Below, one piece after another: positions 50,649 to 62,701 of a stretch of 64,000 bases of DNA. The notes beneath the pieces were generated by a model, which saw only the letters and a program-made list of their open reading frames with translations, did no database searches and was not told the DNA's origin. Both the position numbers and the translations under genes were made by a program. How positions within the stretch are numbered: position 1 is the stretch's first letter; every line of letters starts with the position of its first letter. The DNA lies in assembly GCA_947579665.1 (NCBI GenBank), contig OX388350.1, forward strand, positions 34,133,393 through 34,197,392, written 5' to 3'. The DNA comes from Sympetrum striolatum (taxonomy: Eukaryota; Arthropoda; Insecta; Odonata; Libellulidae).

Positions 50649-52008
50649 CTGCACATATCGTGTCAAGGGTTTTCCACTAAGGAAAAGTCACAAAGCACCG
50701 CTCGCGTTCCGCCGACACGGTGGTAACAAAGGCGTACACACTTCACTGAAACACAGGTGCTTAAATCCAAATTGGTCCCTTAAACAGTATGCCTAAGTTT
50801 CGCGTTTAACGTAGCTTGTTCTGGGGCACTTTCCATAAGCTTCTCATAGAAACGCTCCTAGAATAACGTTAAATTATCTACCTCGTGGAAAAGATTAGCA
50901 ACCTTCTCGAAAGATAAATATTTATTTCTTCAACGCGCTAAACACTTATACTTTACCCTGCTAGCTGTAACAATTCAATAATAAATGCACTCTGATAATA
51001 AATATAGAAGTAGAACACTATGATAATGTTCGCATAGATACGTTTTCCAAAGCTGTTCCTCTAATCTACTTTTTAAGACATTAGATATTTAACAACAGCT
51101 GGAAGAACTAGAGACATCAACGATTATATATTCAACAAAAACTTTTGGCCACTAACTTTGGTCGATGTATTTCAGTTCCAACACCCTGGGAATGATCGGG
51201 GGTTTTTACTTCCCACTAACTTTCTATACACGTGCGGTCCGACTAGAGGGAGATACCAAATCGCATCACATCCAAACAACGGAGAGCCGTACAAAGCCAC
51301 AAATCAATCCACACCTCCCCAGCAGATGATCCACAAACACGCTTTTAATCTCGTTCTGAACGCCCCCAAACAAACACTTCAGCTCCCCGATTCTCCACAG
51401 ACGACGGAATTGGGCGCTTCGAACTCGGAAAGGAATCCAAACTCCACGAGCTCTCTTCCGGAATCTGCCGTCGAAACAAAAAACTGAGGCGAAACTTTGT
51501 TTTTTAAACGGTCCCACCCTTTTGGGGGTGCATGGTCCAGGCAAACACGGAGCGGGAGGAATCCGTAGGGCCGTTAAACTTCACATCCATCTCCCGTGTT
51601 TGTTTCCGCAGCGAGCTGGAAGTCTTCGGGAATAAACGTCCACGGAGGACTTAACGACAACTCCGACGCTCCCACTCGTGAAAAATGCTTCCGAATCGAA
51701 AAAACAAGTCCTTTTTCCTAGTAAGGAAGGAGGAAACTGCTTTTCCGGGAATCGCCGGAGGACTTGGGCACCTGTTCCGCAATTTTCTTCGTCGGAAGAG
51801 AAGGCGGACCGGAGAGCCTCGGTGGTGAGTTGGCGCGGAGGACGCTGGTTTCCCCCGGGAGATCTTCCGCGATCCTTCGCGGACGGACTCTGAGGATGAT
51901 TATCCCCGTCTGGGAGAGTTTTCGCGGAGGTGATAAACAATACCCCCACGAAGGCACAGTGGGAGGAGTCCCGATGTCACGGGACCCACGCGCCAGCGCT
52001 CTGAAGAA

Positions 52009-52016
52009 TGACGTCA
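52009..52016. promoter_or_regulatory. Palindromic CRE site TGACGTCA
   Basis: A full cAMP-response-element palindrome within CpG-rich DNA. CREB/ATF binding is known for this motif; activity here is inference. Confidence 0.35.
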
Positions 52017-52060
52017 GCCGGAGGATCGTCTGCACAAGAATCTATCTCCCCAACAAAGAC

Positions 52061-52360
52061 ACAATGGAATGGAATCTCCAGATTTCTATCATATGGAGGT
52101 GACAAGCAAAACACTTCGAGGTGATTCCATCAACAGCATTCCAGAAGACATCGATTGCAATACAACTCTGATTGTCTAAACAAAAGTCTTACTCAGAGTT
52201 TCGTTAAATGGTATTTTAAAGTAACCCTCGCTTTTAAAAAATCGTATTGTACACAATGGACTCGAATAAGAAGATCTGTGTCATGCGGAGGACCTGACAA
52301 GCGAAACACTTCGAGGTGACTCCATCAACCGCATCCCAGAAGATTGCGATACGACTATTA
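52061..52360 (+). repeat. Local direct duplication, period about 192 bp
   Basis: GACAAGC(A/G)AAACACTTCGAG followed by GTGA(T/C)TCCATCAAC(A/C)GCAT and CCAGAAGA appears at about 52100 and 52294. Upstream ACACAATGGA is also shared (52060 and 52252). Divergence is low compared with the other repeats here. Confidence 0.7.
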
Positions 52361-53870
52361 TCAAGTGGAAAAAACTGACTCAGGGAGGAAAGCCCGGGAA
52401 GATTTACGGCGAATTTTTATGCTTCACTAAAGCGGGCACCGGATCAAAATCGTGGATTTTATTCCCTTCGTATACAAACAAAGTGGAGAAATATGTTAAA
52501 TCTTATTACTGCTGGGTTTTACGCTTCGGCGCTTGATGGAGTTAATCTTCCAATGGAAAATTTACTCAAGTACGGAAAAAATACAACTCGACAGCGAAAT
52601 TTTCCCTTTTTTTTGCGAAAGCCAACAAAACCGAAATGGGAGCTCATAAATACCACAATACGGCCTTCGGATTCTCGTCACAAATCGAACGCGGTGCAAT
52701 CCCCGATGGATTCCTATTCTGGGAGAGTTGAAAAAGGACCCCAAAAGAATAATCTGGAAACCTTTCTGGTGCACTTGAAGTCGAGAGGGCGCCGGTGGAA
52801 AGAGGCGCCTCTGACGTAGGACGCAAACGGATTAATCTGGACCTCCACGCGTGGGAGCCTTTACATTTTTATCATCCTTCCCTCCAAACATCTGTCCCGC
52901 ACGCGGGAGAAAGACACGATGGATCCCGTGCCGAGATAAAAGCGGGCAAAAACAATGCCAGTGCGTCACGCGTCGCTCCGTGATTGCGAAACAAAAAAGC
53001 GAATGGATCCGAAAACGGATTTCGGGGGTTCGGGGAAGAAACTTATGCGGTTTCACGCTTCGGAGGTTTTCCCAAAGTCCATGAAATTCCCTCTGTAGTA
53101 TTGTGGATACTTTCAAAACCAGCCCCCAAATGAATTCGTCCTCGATTCCTTAACAAGGAAGATGCGAGAGAGTATGAAGATGGACCGGGTTAATCCTTCG
53201 AGGAATCCTCGGCAGGTCAGTTACAGGTGGGGAGGGACAGTCGTTTCCGACGAAGAAAGTTGATGAACGCGGGCGAGAGTCGGTGAAAGCATCCGCGATC
53301 TACTTAGCCATAAAAAATACCGTCACTTGATTCATGAGCGATTTTTTATGGTGGTGATCAAGGGTGTGTAACCTGTCAAAACCTCACCGGAATGCTGGGC
53401 TACCGGTGACGTTTGATTCCTCAGCATCCACCGCTTCTACACCACGAAGAACGGAAGGGATACGCGAAAAGAGGGGCCGAAAATTTTTCTTTCGAGTGAT
53501 CCACCCAGAAGTCGCACAAAAAACCTTCCAAGTTTTCCTTGGACACTTTCCAACCCTCGTAAATAAAGTTATTAGGTGCGGAAAGAGAGAATCCTTGGGA
53601 AAATAGCCTTCTCTCTTCCAGCAGTCCGTATTTCACAAATCCGCGATTTAATCTCCCATGGGAGACCTCTTATCCACCCGTTTCCGAATGCAGATCGTTA
53701 TAAAATTCCAGGTGATCGCTTCGTCGATGTGATGTACAGTGTTATCGATTGTTCAGATAGGGTATTGCCTTTATCCTCTCCCAGCGAATCTTGTTAAAAT
53801 TTTCATTTATGAGCGTGATTCCGATGCATGGGGTTATTTGGTGGGCGGGGCCCCCTCTCTGTTGCCTGCT

Positions 53871-53912
53871 GATGGTGCTACACTGCCTCCGGACGGTGCT
53901 ACACCGCCTCCG
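53871..53912 (+). repeat. Two 21-bp tandem repeats inside a plus-strand open frame
   Basis: GATGGTGCTACACTGCCTCC(G) is repeated with two changes. In the frame 53739-54083 this reads DGATLPP-DGATPPP, and a related PPxxxxVM segment recurs about 40 codons later. Coding status is unproven: no acceptor, donor or homologue was recognised. Confidence 0.5.
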
Positions 53913-54880
53913 CAGCAGGTGATGCGAACGGCGTTTCCTTCACTGCCGCTAACCCAGGGGCGGAATTCCCGGGCCTCATCCGTCGTCGGTGTCCGGAGCG
54001 TTGGAATTCCTCCGGAGGCAGAGGAGGTGATGCAGATAAGGAAAGATGTTCGCTCTTGCGGAAAATTCCGGACGAACGATTAACTTAATGTTAATCCACG
54101 TGGAAGGGTCGGTAAGGAAAGGTCACGGAACGTCGAGAGATCTTCTGGTAATGACACGAGAATGCTCTCAAAAGGATGGCATCCCTTGGTGGCAACTAAA
54201 ATAAATTAAACCTTTGGCTGAACAGTTTTGGACTTTCTTCATTAAAGCGATTAGTGTCACCTATATCTTTGATGAATATCCTTTGGCTTCGTTGAACGAC
54301 TTAATCACAAATTATTTCACCCCTGTCACTTTGATCACTACACCTGCCACTGTCGGGTTAACATTCCGTTAAGTCAACATTTTGATGTCAACTGTCACTC
54401 AACTAAAGCTACCCTCCAATCTGTACGAAAAAAATCATACCATTGCAATCGCCATCACTCCTGATATAAACATAACACCTCACTATCAAAAAACGACACA
54501 AATCCTATTTAGGCGGGAAAGGGTAATTGTAAAAACGGGGACATTTTCAAACTACGTCTCCGAAACTGATCGATTCCGATTTTACTGACTGGATGAACTC
54601 ACAAGTTATCCTAAACTATTTCGAGTATCCTCGTTTTCCGCCGCTTCGGCCATTGGGCTTCACATCCTCATCCGAACACCGCGGCATTCGCAAACCGACT
54701 GTCGCTCCCATACGCCCATTCAGAGAGGCGGGAGATTCTCCACTTGCTTTCCCTGTTTACTGCATGGAGGCGCTGGGAACGTCGGCTGTGGCGCTTCCTT
54801 CGCCGATTTTGGGAACTTTGAGAGGAACATTTTAGAGCGGGAAGGTTCGATTTCGATTCCACGTAGAGAGAAATGCTTTC

Positions 54881-56559
54881 ATCCTTGTCCATTGAGTAAT
54901 TAATGGTAAACTCAGAATAAATTATCGAGGAACATTATAAATATTAAATTCCGGATAAAACTGCAGATGGGGAGCGTACTATGTACAGCTATAGTAACAT
55001 AGATGAGGGGTGTTTAGAGCTGCCAAATAAAACACTCGAAGCCTATTTTAAATTATAAACCCCCCATATAACAAGCACATAATTTTTATATTAAAAAATT
55101 GAATTATTTACGGAATAAGACTATACGGCAACTTTTTCAGGCTACAGGCATTCGCTTTTAGGAATGAATAATTGGAAAATAGTAAGAAAAGTACATTTTT
55201 GGGGCATGCAAGACTATTACCCCTCTATTGCCCCCTTAACTATCAAATCGCCCCCTTGTTGGGCGTGGACACATGCTGGGAAACACTGCTCTACACATTA
55301 CTCTTACAGTACATCGCAATGACAAAAATATTTACTAAAATGACCCTTCATAATTCCATCGAAAATGAAAGATTGAAAACACCTTATTAAAAATGATCTT
55401 ATCTCTTTTTAACATACAAGAACTTACAGTAATTTACTCTAGCGATACGATTTTGATAACATCTCTCATACATATACTATTCTTGCATTTATATCGATTA
55501 CGAGCACATTAGCTTGGTGGAATTCAATAGAATAAACATTTTATAATATGATTTTCTAACACAAAACCACACAAGCAACTGGCAATGTGACCTGAGCTTC
55601 AATACCTGGGATCATCATCAGCTGAATATCTTTCTACATAACTTCTTCGTTTAATTCTTGCATTCATTTCTGATGTAAAGAATATTTTCCATATTTCTTC
55701 TGTATAAATGAGAGGAAAACAAGTTTTTTTTTGGCGATTCCGATGCAGCTCTTGACTTTCCATTTCGATACAATTCTCGATTTCGATTCTTACGATCCTT
55801 TATACACATTAACGTTAGATAATATTTCTTTGGGAACGAATAAATAATGATGGAAGGATATTAACTTTTTTAAATAGTAAAATTTTAACATTTAATTGGG
55901 AAACGGTGATTATTGGCATTAATTTTCATCCACTCTCCTTATTAAACACAATGAAAAGCGTTACTGGTGGAGTATCGCTGATATTCTTGGACGTTTTGTA
56001 TTTATATTATCAAAGTTATCAAAAGTATCAATTTTTTTAGAAAATGCAAACTTTACTTCACTTACACATTTTGCTTAGCAGGTACTCATCTAAATCAAAT
56101 GGTAGTAAACGGTGGTGGGGATGAATTAAATCCAGGTTTCATACTAATTAAGCGACAAATGAAACTTGCGAATGAGTTAAATCATTATGGAATTGACTGA
56201 AAATAGTGTCCATATGCTAACCTCAAAAAAGTATTAAGTCGCTACCTCGACCTTGCAGTCTGAAAAATGCGGTTAAATTTCAGAATGTTTTTCAGAAAGA
56301 AATGATGCAAATATGGTTTGGATTTTATGGTTGTTTTAGATTATTTTTTGCTTCTTTCATTTGAAAAAAAATTATTTAAAAAATATTCCAAAAAAATTCA
56401 AAATGCAAGCTGATGGATTATTACGTTTTCTCAAAATGGTTCGTAGGTGGATAATCTACAATTTAAATGATGTAACCGAAAGGATCCATCTAAGATGAGA
56501 ATCTATTAAAAATAAAAAAAATAATTGTTTCTTTTACAGCACAGAGGAGTATTTGATGA
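54881..56559. other. AT-rich non-coding DNA
   Basis: No gene recognised. Confidence 0.45.
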
Positions 56560-56760
56560 TCGCTGACGATTTATATGCTGTATAACTTTCTGCATATATC
56601 TGTATATTGTTTAATGATTTAGTATTTTATATTTGTAGTTTTTATATTTTGTATAAATTAATGCTTATATTTATATATTATTTAAGGGTGAAATGGAATA
56701 TGGGACTTTTTAATCCCCATTTTACCCAATAAATTTGTCAATAATAATAAGTTTCAAAAT
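56560..56760 (+). repeat. LINE-like 3' end
   Basis: Degenerate TATATTT-rich sequence leads to GGGACTTTTTAATCCCCATT, then ACCCAATAAATTTGTCAATAATAATAAG. The AATAAA plus short (AAT)n is a retroposon-tail pattern. No coding remnant. Confidence 0.4.
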
Positions 56761-57725
56761 AGATCTTTTTCACAAAATGTCGAAGAAATTAATTTTTGAA
56801 TATGGAAAATTTATGGAAAATACCACAGCTGTTGCATATGTTTTAAACAATTAAGATCCTTTTTTAAAGTATTGGACCACCAGCCATTATTTTTTATTCT
56901 TTTAAGCATTTCATGAAATATTGACGAAAATTCATCGAACGGTTTTCGATATTTGATGTCCACCGCTATAGAAAGCAGTATTTCAAGAAAAGGGCGTTTA
57001 AGGTTTCAAATATGGCTCCATCTTATTGAAATAATTTTAACTTTACTATTAGTCTTCAATACAAAAGCATTTAGGATAAAGATGTAGGGAAAAGCAAAAA
57101 TCCAGAGCACCCTTGCAGAAATAAGTAATAGGGTACAAAGGCACCCCAGTACACGGAGAGAAAAAAACAGTCTCGGATATAGGATCATAATACGTTGAAT
57201 CAGAATTCTATAAATTAGTCAATTTTACAGATGTCACTATGTAATTTTAAGGCTGTATTCTTAACATTTAAAAACCTTCGAAAATGTACGAAGCAAATTG
57301 TCAAGAAATTAAAGTTATTGGTGGATGTAGCTCCTTAAAAAGTTTTAAAAGTGTTTTTTTTTTATTTCCGTATATTTGTGCTCGTACCAGTTGATTCCAT
57401 CAACAAATTTTCTCACGATAACAGATGCAATCGGCTGAATCAAAATTGTTCTGCGAAGTAGCAACAAACCCGACAAATTTTCCGAGATAAAGGTCAAAAG
57501 GTCAGTACCTTTCCAATTCACTGGTCCCTACTCCATTTGAATAACGGAAGAACTTTGAGGGATTGTGAGAATGAATTTTTAGTTACTTTACTGTTGTATA
57601 GTGCCTTGCTTGAAAGGGATGTTAATAAAGAACATTAGTAAGTTATTGCGTTTTATTGTTTATTGTTATTACAAACAGAGAAATTAAGATCTACATACGA
57701 TCCTCAAGTCTTCGTATATTTATGT

Positions 57726-57729
<4 letters not shown>

Positions 57730-57770
<41 letters not shown>
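57730..57770. repeat. (AT)20 microsatellite
   Basis: An uninterrupted AT dinucleotide run of about 41 bp. Confidence 0.95.
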
Positions 57771-57775
<5 letters not shown>

Positions 57776-58871
57776 TTTAACATAAAATATGCAGATGTAA
57801 CCAACCATCACTTATGGTTCGAGAATTCGATTCATTTTTGGTCTGAGAGTATCATAAAAATCGATGCTAACAACTAAAAAAACTTTTAGTTCTAGGAAAC
57901 ATTCAAAGCAACGCATGAATTCTATAATAGTAAACAATATTCACAATAAATAAGGCTTCATTTTGGAGGATTACAGCAGCAAAAATTTCCAAACTCATCC
58001 CCCCGAAGCAGGATAATCTATCGAATCGCGTGGAATATCCCGCCAGCTGGCCTCACTAGTTTCACTCTTCGGCCGCGGCGCTGAAAGCAGAGATCTGGGA
58101 ATCAACTTTCCCCAACTGCGACAGATGTCTCCTCATTCACTAGGCTCACCATTCATTCATGCGCACATCTATAACCCATTTATAAGATTCGGCTTGGATG
58201 AAAGATAAATTTCGCGAGAAAATTAAAAGTAGTACATGGAGATGATATAATATTTTTAACTCTAAATCCATACTGCTTCCCAATCTGGCCCATGTCCTCC
58301 AAGCCTCTTTCCTTAGAATCTCTTTTCGCCAATCAAACAAAACATCACATCACAAATTTAATCTATCACTGTCCTCCCTTGTTTGACATACCTACTTTAT
58401 TATACTACATCAATGCTTTAATTTATGAAGTATCTCCTATTCTTTCGCTTTCCTTCTTTGGTGAATTCAATTTCTCCTTCTGTTGATTTTTATCCTTCTA
58501 TCAAGGTACATTGAAAAAAATTAAGTGTAATTCACGCTAAATGCTTGTAATTGTTGCCCCTAATTTTATTTTTTGTAATATTGTATCATTTGTTACATTA
58601 GAAATTTAATCGGCAATTTACTTTATGAGATAATTAACAAATGCGAATATATATATTTGACAATGTAATATTTTACACATTAACTGGACTCGACAATTGT
58701 TCTGCAATGTTTTACACCTTCAAGTTCATAATGCCGACGATTTCATTATCTATTGGGTGTCTGCAGTGAGTTTCTGCGGTCATATTATGATTAATGGAAT
58801 GTATTCATGTATCATTTGGTGAAGGACAGAGGAAAATGTATCTTATGTATGTAGGTATGTATATATTTATT
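57771..58871. other. AT-rich non-coding DNA
   Basis: Slightly less AT-rich at 57990-58150. No gene recognised. Confidence 0.4.
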
Positions 58872-59133
58872 GATGAAATTAAAGCTTCTAAGGTATGAGT
58901 GGATGATTGCACTGATCAAGGTATCTCCTTATGGACTTTTAAGAACAGTAACTCATAGAATCATTGTGTTTTACTTGCTTGGAAATGTTCCGCATATAGC
59001 ATTCTGACTGACTGTGAAGACAGCAAGGGAAAACTACCTCATTCCTTATCCCGCCTCATTCCTCAGAGAGATCTTAGTAGATTATGTCAGAGGGGGGTCT
59101 GGTACCAACCGGCCTAAGGGACTGAATATTTTA
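58872..59133 (-). repeat. 262-bp dispersed repeat, copy B (inverted relative to copy A)
   Basis: Its reverse complement aligns over its whole length with 42304-42565, with the same landmarks in the same order and equal length. Confidence 0.75.
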
Positions 59134-60461
59134 CAGACATTCTTCAATGACAGACTCATTTATTATCATAATTTAAAATAAAAGTATGAATTATCTATAT
59201 TCATTCTTATCATCAATCCAATACGTGGGAAAATAGAGAATAATTTCGGTTTTATTAAAAATTGGGAAGAATGCGAGACAATTATTTCACAGGGAGACAA
59301 AATCGTGCATCATAAAGAAGATCGATTGCTGATCATCCATAAATTACCATGAGCTGGGAAAGGATGAGAAGGGGTCCAATTGCCAGCAAAATCGGGCTGG
59401 AAGAATTAGACACCAATGAGTTGAAATTTCAATTAATTGGGCGACGTAATTTATAGAGGCTCCACAATCCAATTACACGCCATCGAGTCCGATATTACTT
59501 TGAGCCTTTCGTTTCCCGTCTTCTCTTTTCCATTGATGAGGCAATGCAGCTAATATCAAAGTTCGATGACTCATCGAAAATCTGACTGATTCTATGATGG
59601 ATGATAGAGGTGAGTAATCAATCTAGTATCTTTTTCCCATTCCGAAATTTAGAGTACGAGGATTTTTTCATAAACTGTGTACTGCCTACGCTCGATTTGA
59701 TATTTTTGCTAAGGCAAATTAAATTGGCAAGATTTGGGTGAGAACAATATTTTGACTAAGAATAAGAAGTAGCCACCTATACATGTAATTATGATTGTAG
59801 GAAAAAATGATTCATTTTCATGGTGATGCGAACAACGCTAACAAACAAAGATGAATAAAAATGTTAATTGATTTAGAAATACTGCAAAATAATACATCAT
59901 TAAACTTTGCACAGGTAAGACGAGTTTTATCGCTTTATGAGATTTTGCATATTCTGATTTTCTCTTAAATCTACAAATATGGCTTAGTAAAAACGAAATT
60001 AAATAGTATATGGTATTTATAGCATTCCCATTATTATCAATGGGAAGTTGTGCAAGTAACAAGAAAATTCAATGAAAGCACATAAGAAATCGCTGAGTGC
60101 TTTTAATCGGAAAGAGGAGTCAGGTTAGCTCTACTGTTTCCAAAATGAAATACTAATTCAATTCCTGGGATAATATAAAATACAAAGTCTTTTGCTTAAT
60201 AATAATCTTAACTAAAAGAAAACAGAATGATATTAAACTAATGGATACCTCAATGATTCAATAAAATAAGGCTCGCTAAAACATTGGAATTTCATTGATC
60301 ATATGATAATAAAACCTAACAATAAAGTTTTGGAATTAAAATAGGACTCATGGAGATGTATTTTCGAAGAAAACTCCATAAATTCGTAAAAAATAAGGTT
60401 ATCTTAGGTTGTTCGCTTGTCCTCTTATTATGATACCAGACATAATAATGACGTAATTGGC
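59134..60461. other. AT-rich non-coding DNA
   Basis: No gene recognised. Confidence 0.45.
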
Positions 60462-60509
60462 TCCCAAGGAAAAACGGAGTCCAAACTTCAAGTCCGTTTT
60501 TCCTTGGGA
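60462..60509. repeat. Perfect 17-bp stem hairpin
   Basis: TCCCAAGGAAAAACGGA and its exact reverse complement flank a 14-bp loop. Could be a foldback remnant; no terminator or RNA gene context is seen. Confidence 0.75.
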
Positions 60510-61689
60510 ATTTTCCTGGGAGTACGCCCTTATGTGCAAAGTCATCTCAACCCTTTCCTTGAAGTAGTTGGTTTTTATCTCATGTCTGTTAAGATAATAT
60601 TCCTCCAAGTGAGGGCCGAAGTGATTGATTTTATTATAACACCCTAACTTAGTATCCGTTTAGTAACGAAACCCTACCGAACATAATTGTAATATTAAGA
60701 TTCGGTGGGATATACCCTCCTTACTATGACATTCAGCTACACCCAAACACATCCGATAAATGGCCTTAACTATTCCATTCGTATCAGAAGCGGAGTTGAC
60801 TTCAAAAATCCCCGATAGAGGTCGTAAAAAGGAAAGAAAGAAGCATTCCTTGCGTTGATGGACAGGGAACCGAAAATGAACCGCCACTTTCGGCCCGTCG
60901 ACTGACAAGCGTTTTCAATCGCTCGGGACACTACCTCGGATCTGAATATCGAGTGCACCTCCGAAAATGAGTCAATAAATCGATTGCGAGTTGAAATTTG
61001 CATTTATTGAATAGAGCCCGCCGAGTACCGGGGATGAATTTCGAGGCAAAAGTCGGGAATAAAAGAGACCAAAAAAGAAAGTGTCAAAATGCAATAATCG
61101 ATAGCGTTAGGCAGCTTTGGGACTCGTTATTATTTTTCGTCACGCTTTGTTTATCCCGCCTCGGATAAAATCGACGAGGACGACGTTTTCTCTTTGCCCG
61201 CTGCTGCAAATTTAATCGGATTGTGGACGTAATTGGAGCTATTTCGAGGATAGAATTGTTAAAGTGGCACTAGTAAGGTAGTGATGACCCATCTTTTTAA
61301 TTCCCCATCACTTTTACGACGCGCAGTTTTGGAATTCAATTAAACGACTTGTGTCTCGGCGAGGAGGGGGACGTTTGGAAAACATATGGCCGTGTGCATA
61401 AACTACAGGATGCGCTATCAAAATTGTTGATCACCAGTCGGACGAAACAGGCTAATGATGGTTTTTAATGACTCCGCTGGGATGGGCCATCACCTGACAA
61501 CTCCCTCCATGAGGACGTAAATTCTTGTCGATTCGCGGTATAAAACCGATATTTTCAACAATACACATTGATAGTGTTTTTGATATAGATATATAATAGA
61601 TATGGGAGCAATCATAAAAAAGACGAAATCACAGAATTATTGCTAACCCTGGAAATGATTGTTATTGTTCTTCAGTAGTGTCTATGTTT
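60510..61689. other. Non-coding; GC-raised at 60880-61540
   Basis: The minus-strand frames at 60660-61003 (82 and 77 codons) are unrecognised and lack clear splice sites. Confidence 0.4.
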
Positions 61690-61750
61690 ATTTAAGAACC
61701 CTGCAAGCCACCTTTCGGTGTGTGGCAGGGGGTGCAGGCACCTTGATTCT
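61690..61750 (+). repeat. Insect-type retroposon fragment (GCCACC...GGTGTGTGGCAGGGGGTGC)
   Basis: CTGCAAGCCACCTTTCGGTG and TGTGGCAGGGGGTGCAGGCACC resemble a motif I know from repeats in several insect genomes. The match is from memory of the type, not a search. Confidence 0.4.
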
Positions 61751-62701
61751 ATTTTTCAAATCGATTGCTTTCGCGTATTGTAGACGGAAAAAGTGAATTT
61801 TTGAAACGATTCGTTCTAGCATCCAATTTCCTAAGTGGTATGGTGGTTGGAATTAGTAAAGATTCCTAAACGTTTAGAACTTTTCTTCAACATACAAGGA
61901 CATTCGTTAATTTGAGGATATTTAGAATAAATAGAGATATTAATCTTTAATTAATTTTGAATATAATGTCGTGAAAAAAATAATTGAATATGGGAAAACA
62001 AATCAGCCTAGATTCGTGTAACCAATGTGTGCAACTTTTGCTACATCCCGGTTCATCTTGTACTAAGGGTCTCACATTAGTAAGAAACTATTTTACTGAT
62101 AATTAAATACTTATAATATGTGACAGGTGGTTTTAAATAGATGGAATTTCCCTCACAGAGATAATTGGTGAAGGAAATCGAGATCTTTAATCATTCACCT
62201 TTAATTTCTTCACTCGCGATCTATTTAAAAGTTTATTTTATACAATGAAGCCCGTTTACACATACACACATGATTTCTATTTAATATTTTAATTCGCAGA
62301 ATTAGACTTATGTTTCATGATCTGGAGAAGGATTAAATCATATTCTGAAACTTTTCGGAATGACAAAAAATTTCGGAAAAAAACAAGAACCATTGATATA
62401 GGTATTCATGAAACTTCCATGTATTCTTTTTGATGTAAAAAGGGGGAAAATTTTTCCAAACATTAAGAGTTTATTGGAACTATTTATAAATTTGTAGTTC
62501 AAACTGGAGAAAACAACAGTCCACTTTCATCGCCTTTTAGATTATTTGTCGGATAGTGTAATCAAGTATTCGAACTGAATGTCCGCTACTTCTTACAAGA
62601 ATTATTGATTATTTAAACGACCGTAAAGAATCGAAAAAAATCGTACTATCGTTTCTATACCTATCCTGAAAGGAAAGAAGTAACAAAACTTGAGTACTCA
62701 C
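61751..62701. other. AT-rich sequence just downstream of the donor
   Basis: The composition falls abruptly from GC-rich exon to AT-rich DNA at 62701, supporting the donor as a true exon-intron edge. Confidence 0.55.

Larger units (their letters stand above)
50220..54880. other. CpG-rich zone
   Basis: GC and CpG rise strongly at 50220-50750, 51170-52050, 52500-53200 and 53830-54080, with AT gaps between. Many competing frames exist. The zone contains the second exon, a CRE palindrome and a local duplication. It could be a promoter or enhancer region, or hold small exons I cannot resolve. Confidence 0.5.
50649..62701 (-). other. Inferred 12-kb intron joining the two minus-strand exons
   Basis: The span starts with GTGAGT (complement of 62701-62696) and ends with CAG (complement of 50651-50649). 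Both exons need phase 2. The joining is inferred from phase, strand and order only; another exon could lie between, for example in the GC-rich 51.5-54 kb zone. The interval holds a CpG-rich zone, a copy of the 262-bp repeat, an AT microsatellite and hairpins, listed separately. Confidence 0.35.

Noticed and set aside
50351..50680. 109-codon Gly-rich plus-strand frame
   Set aside because: Its Gly/Arg repeats are the complement of the Ser/Pro codons of the minus-strand exon. No splice context.
51581..51949. 122-codon minus-strand frame as an exon between the two called exons
   Set aside because: Overlapped by other frames of similar length on both strands; no clear acceptor or donor at its ends. 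Transcript data could revive it.
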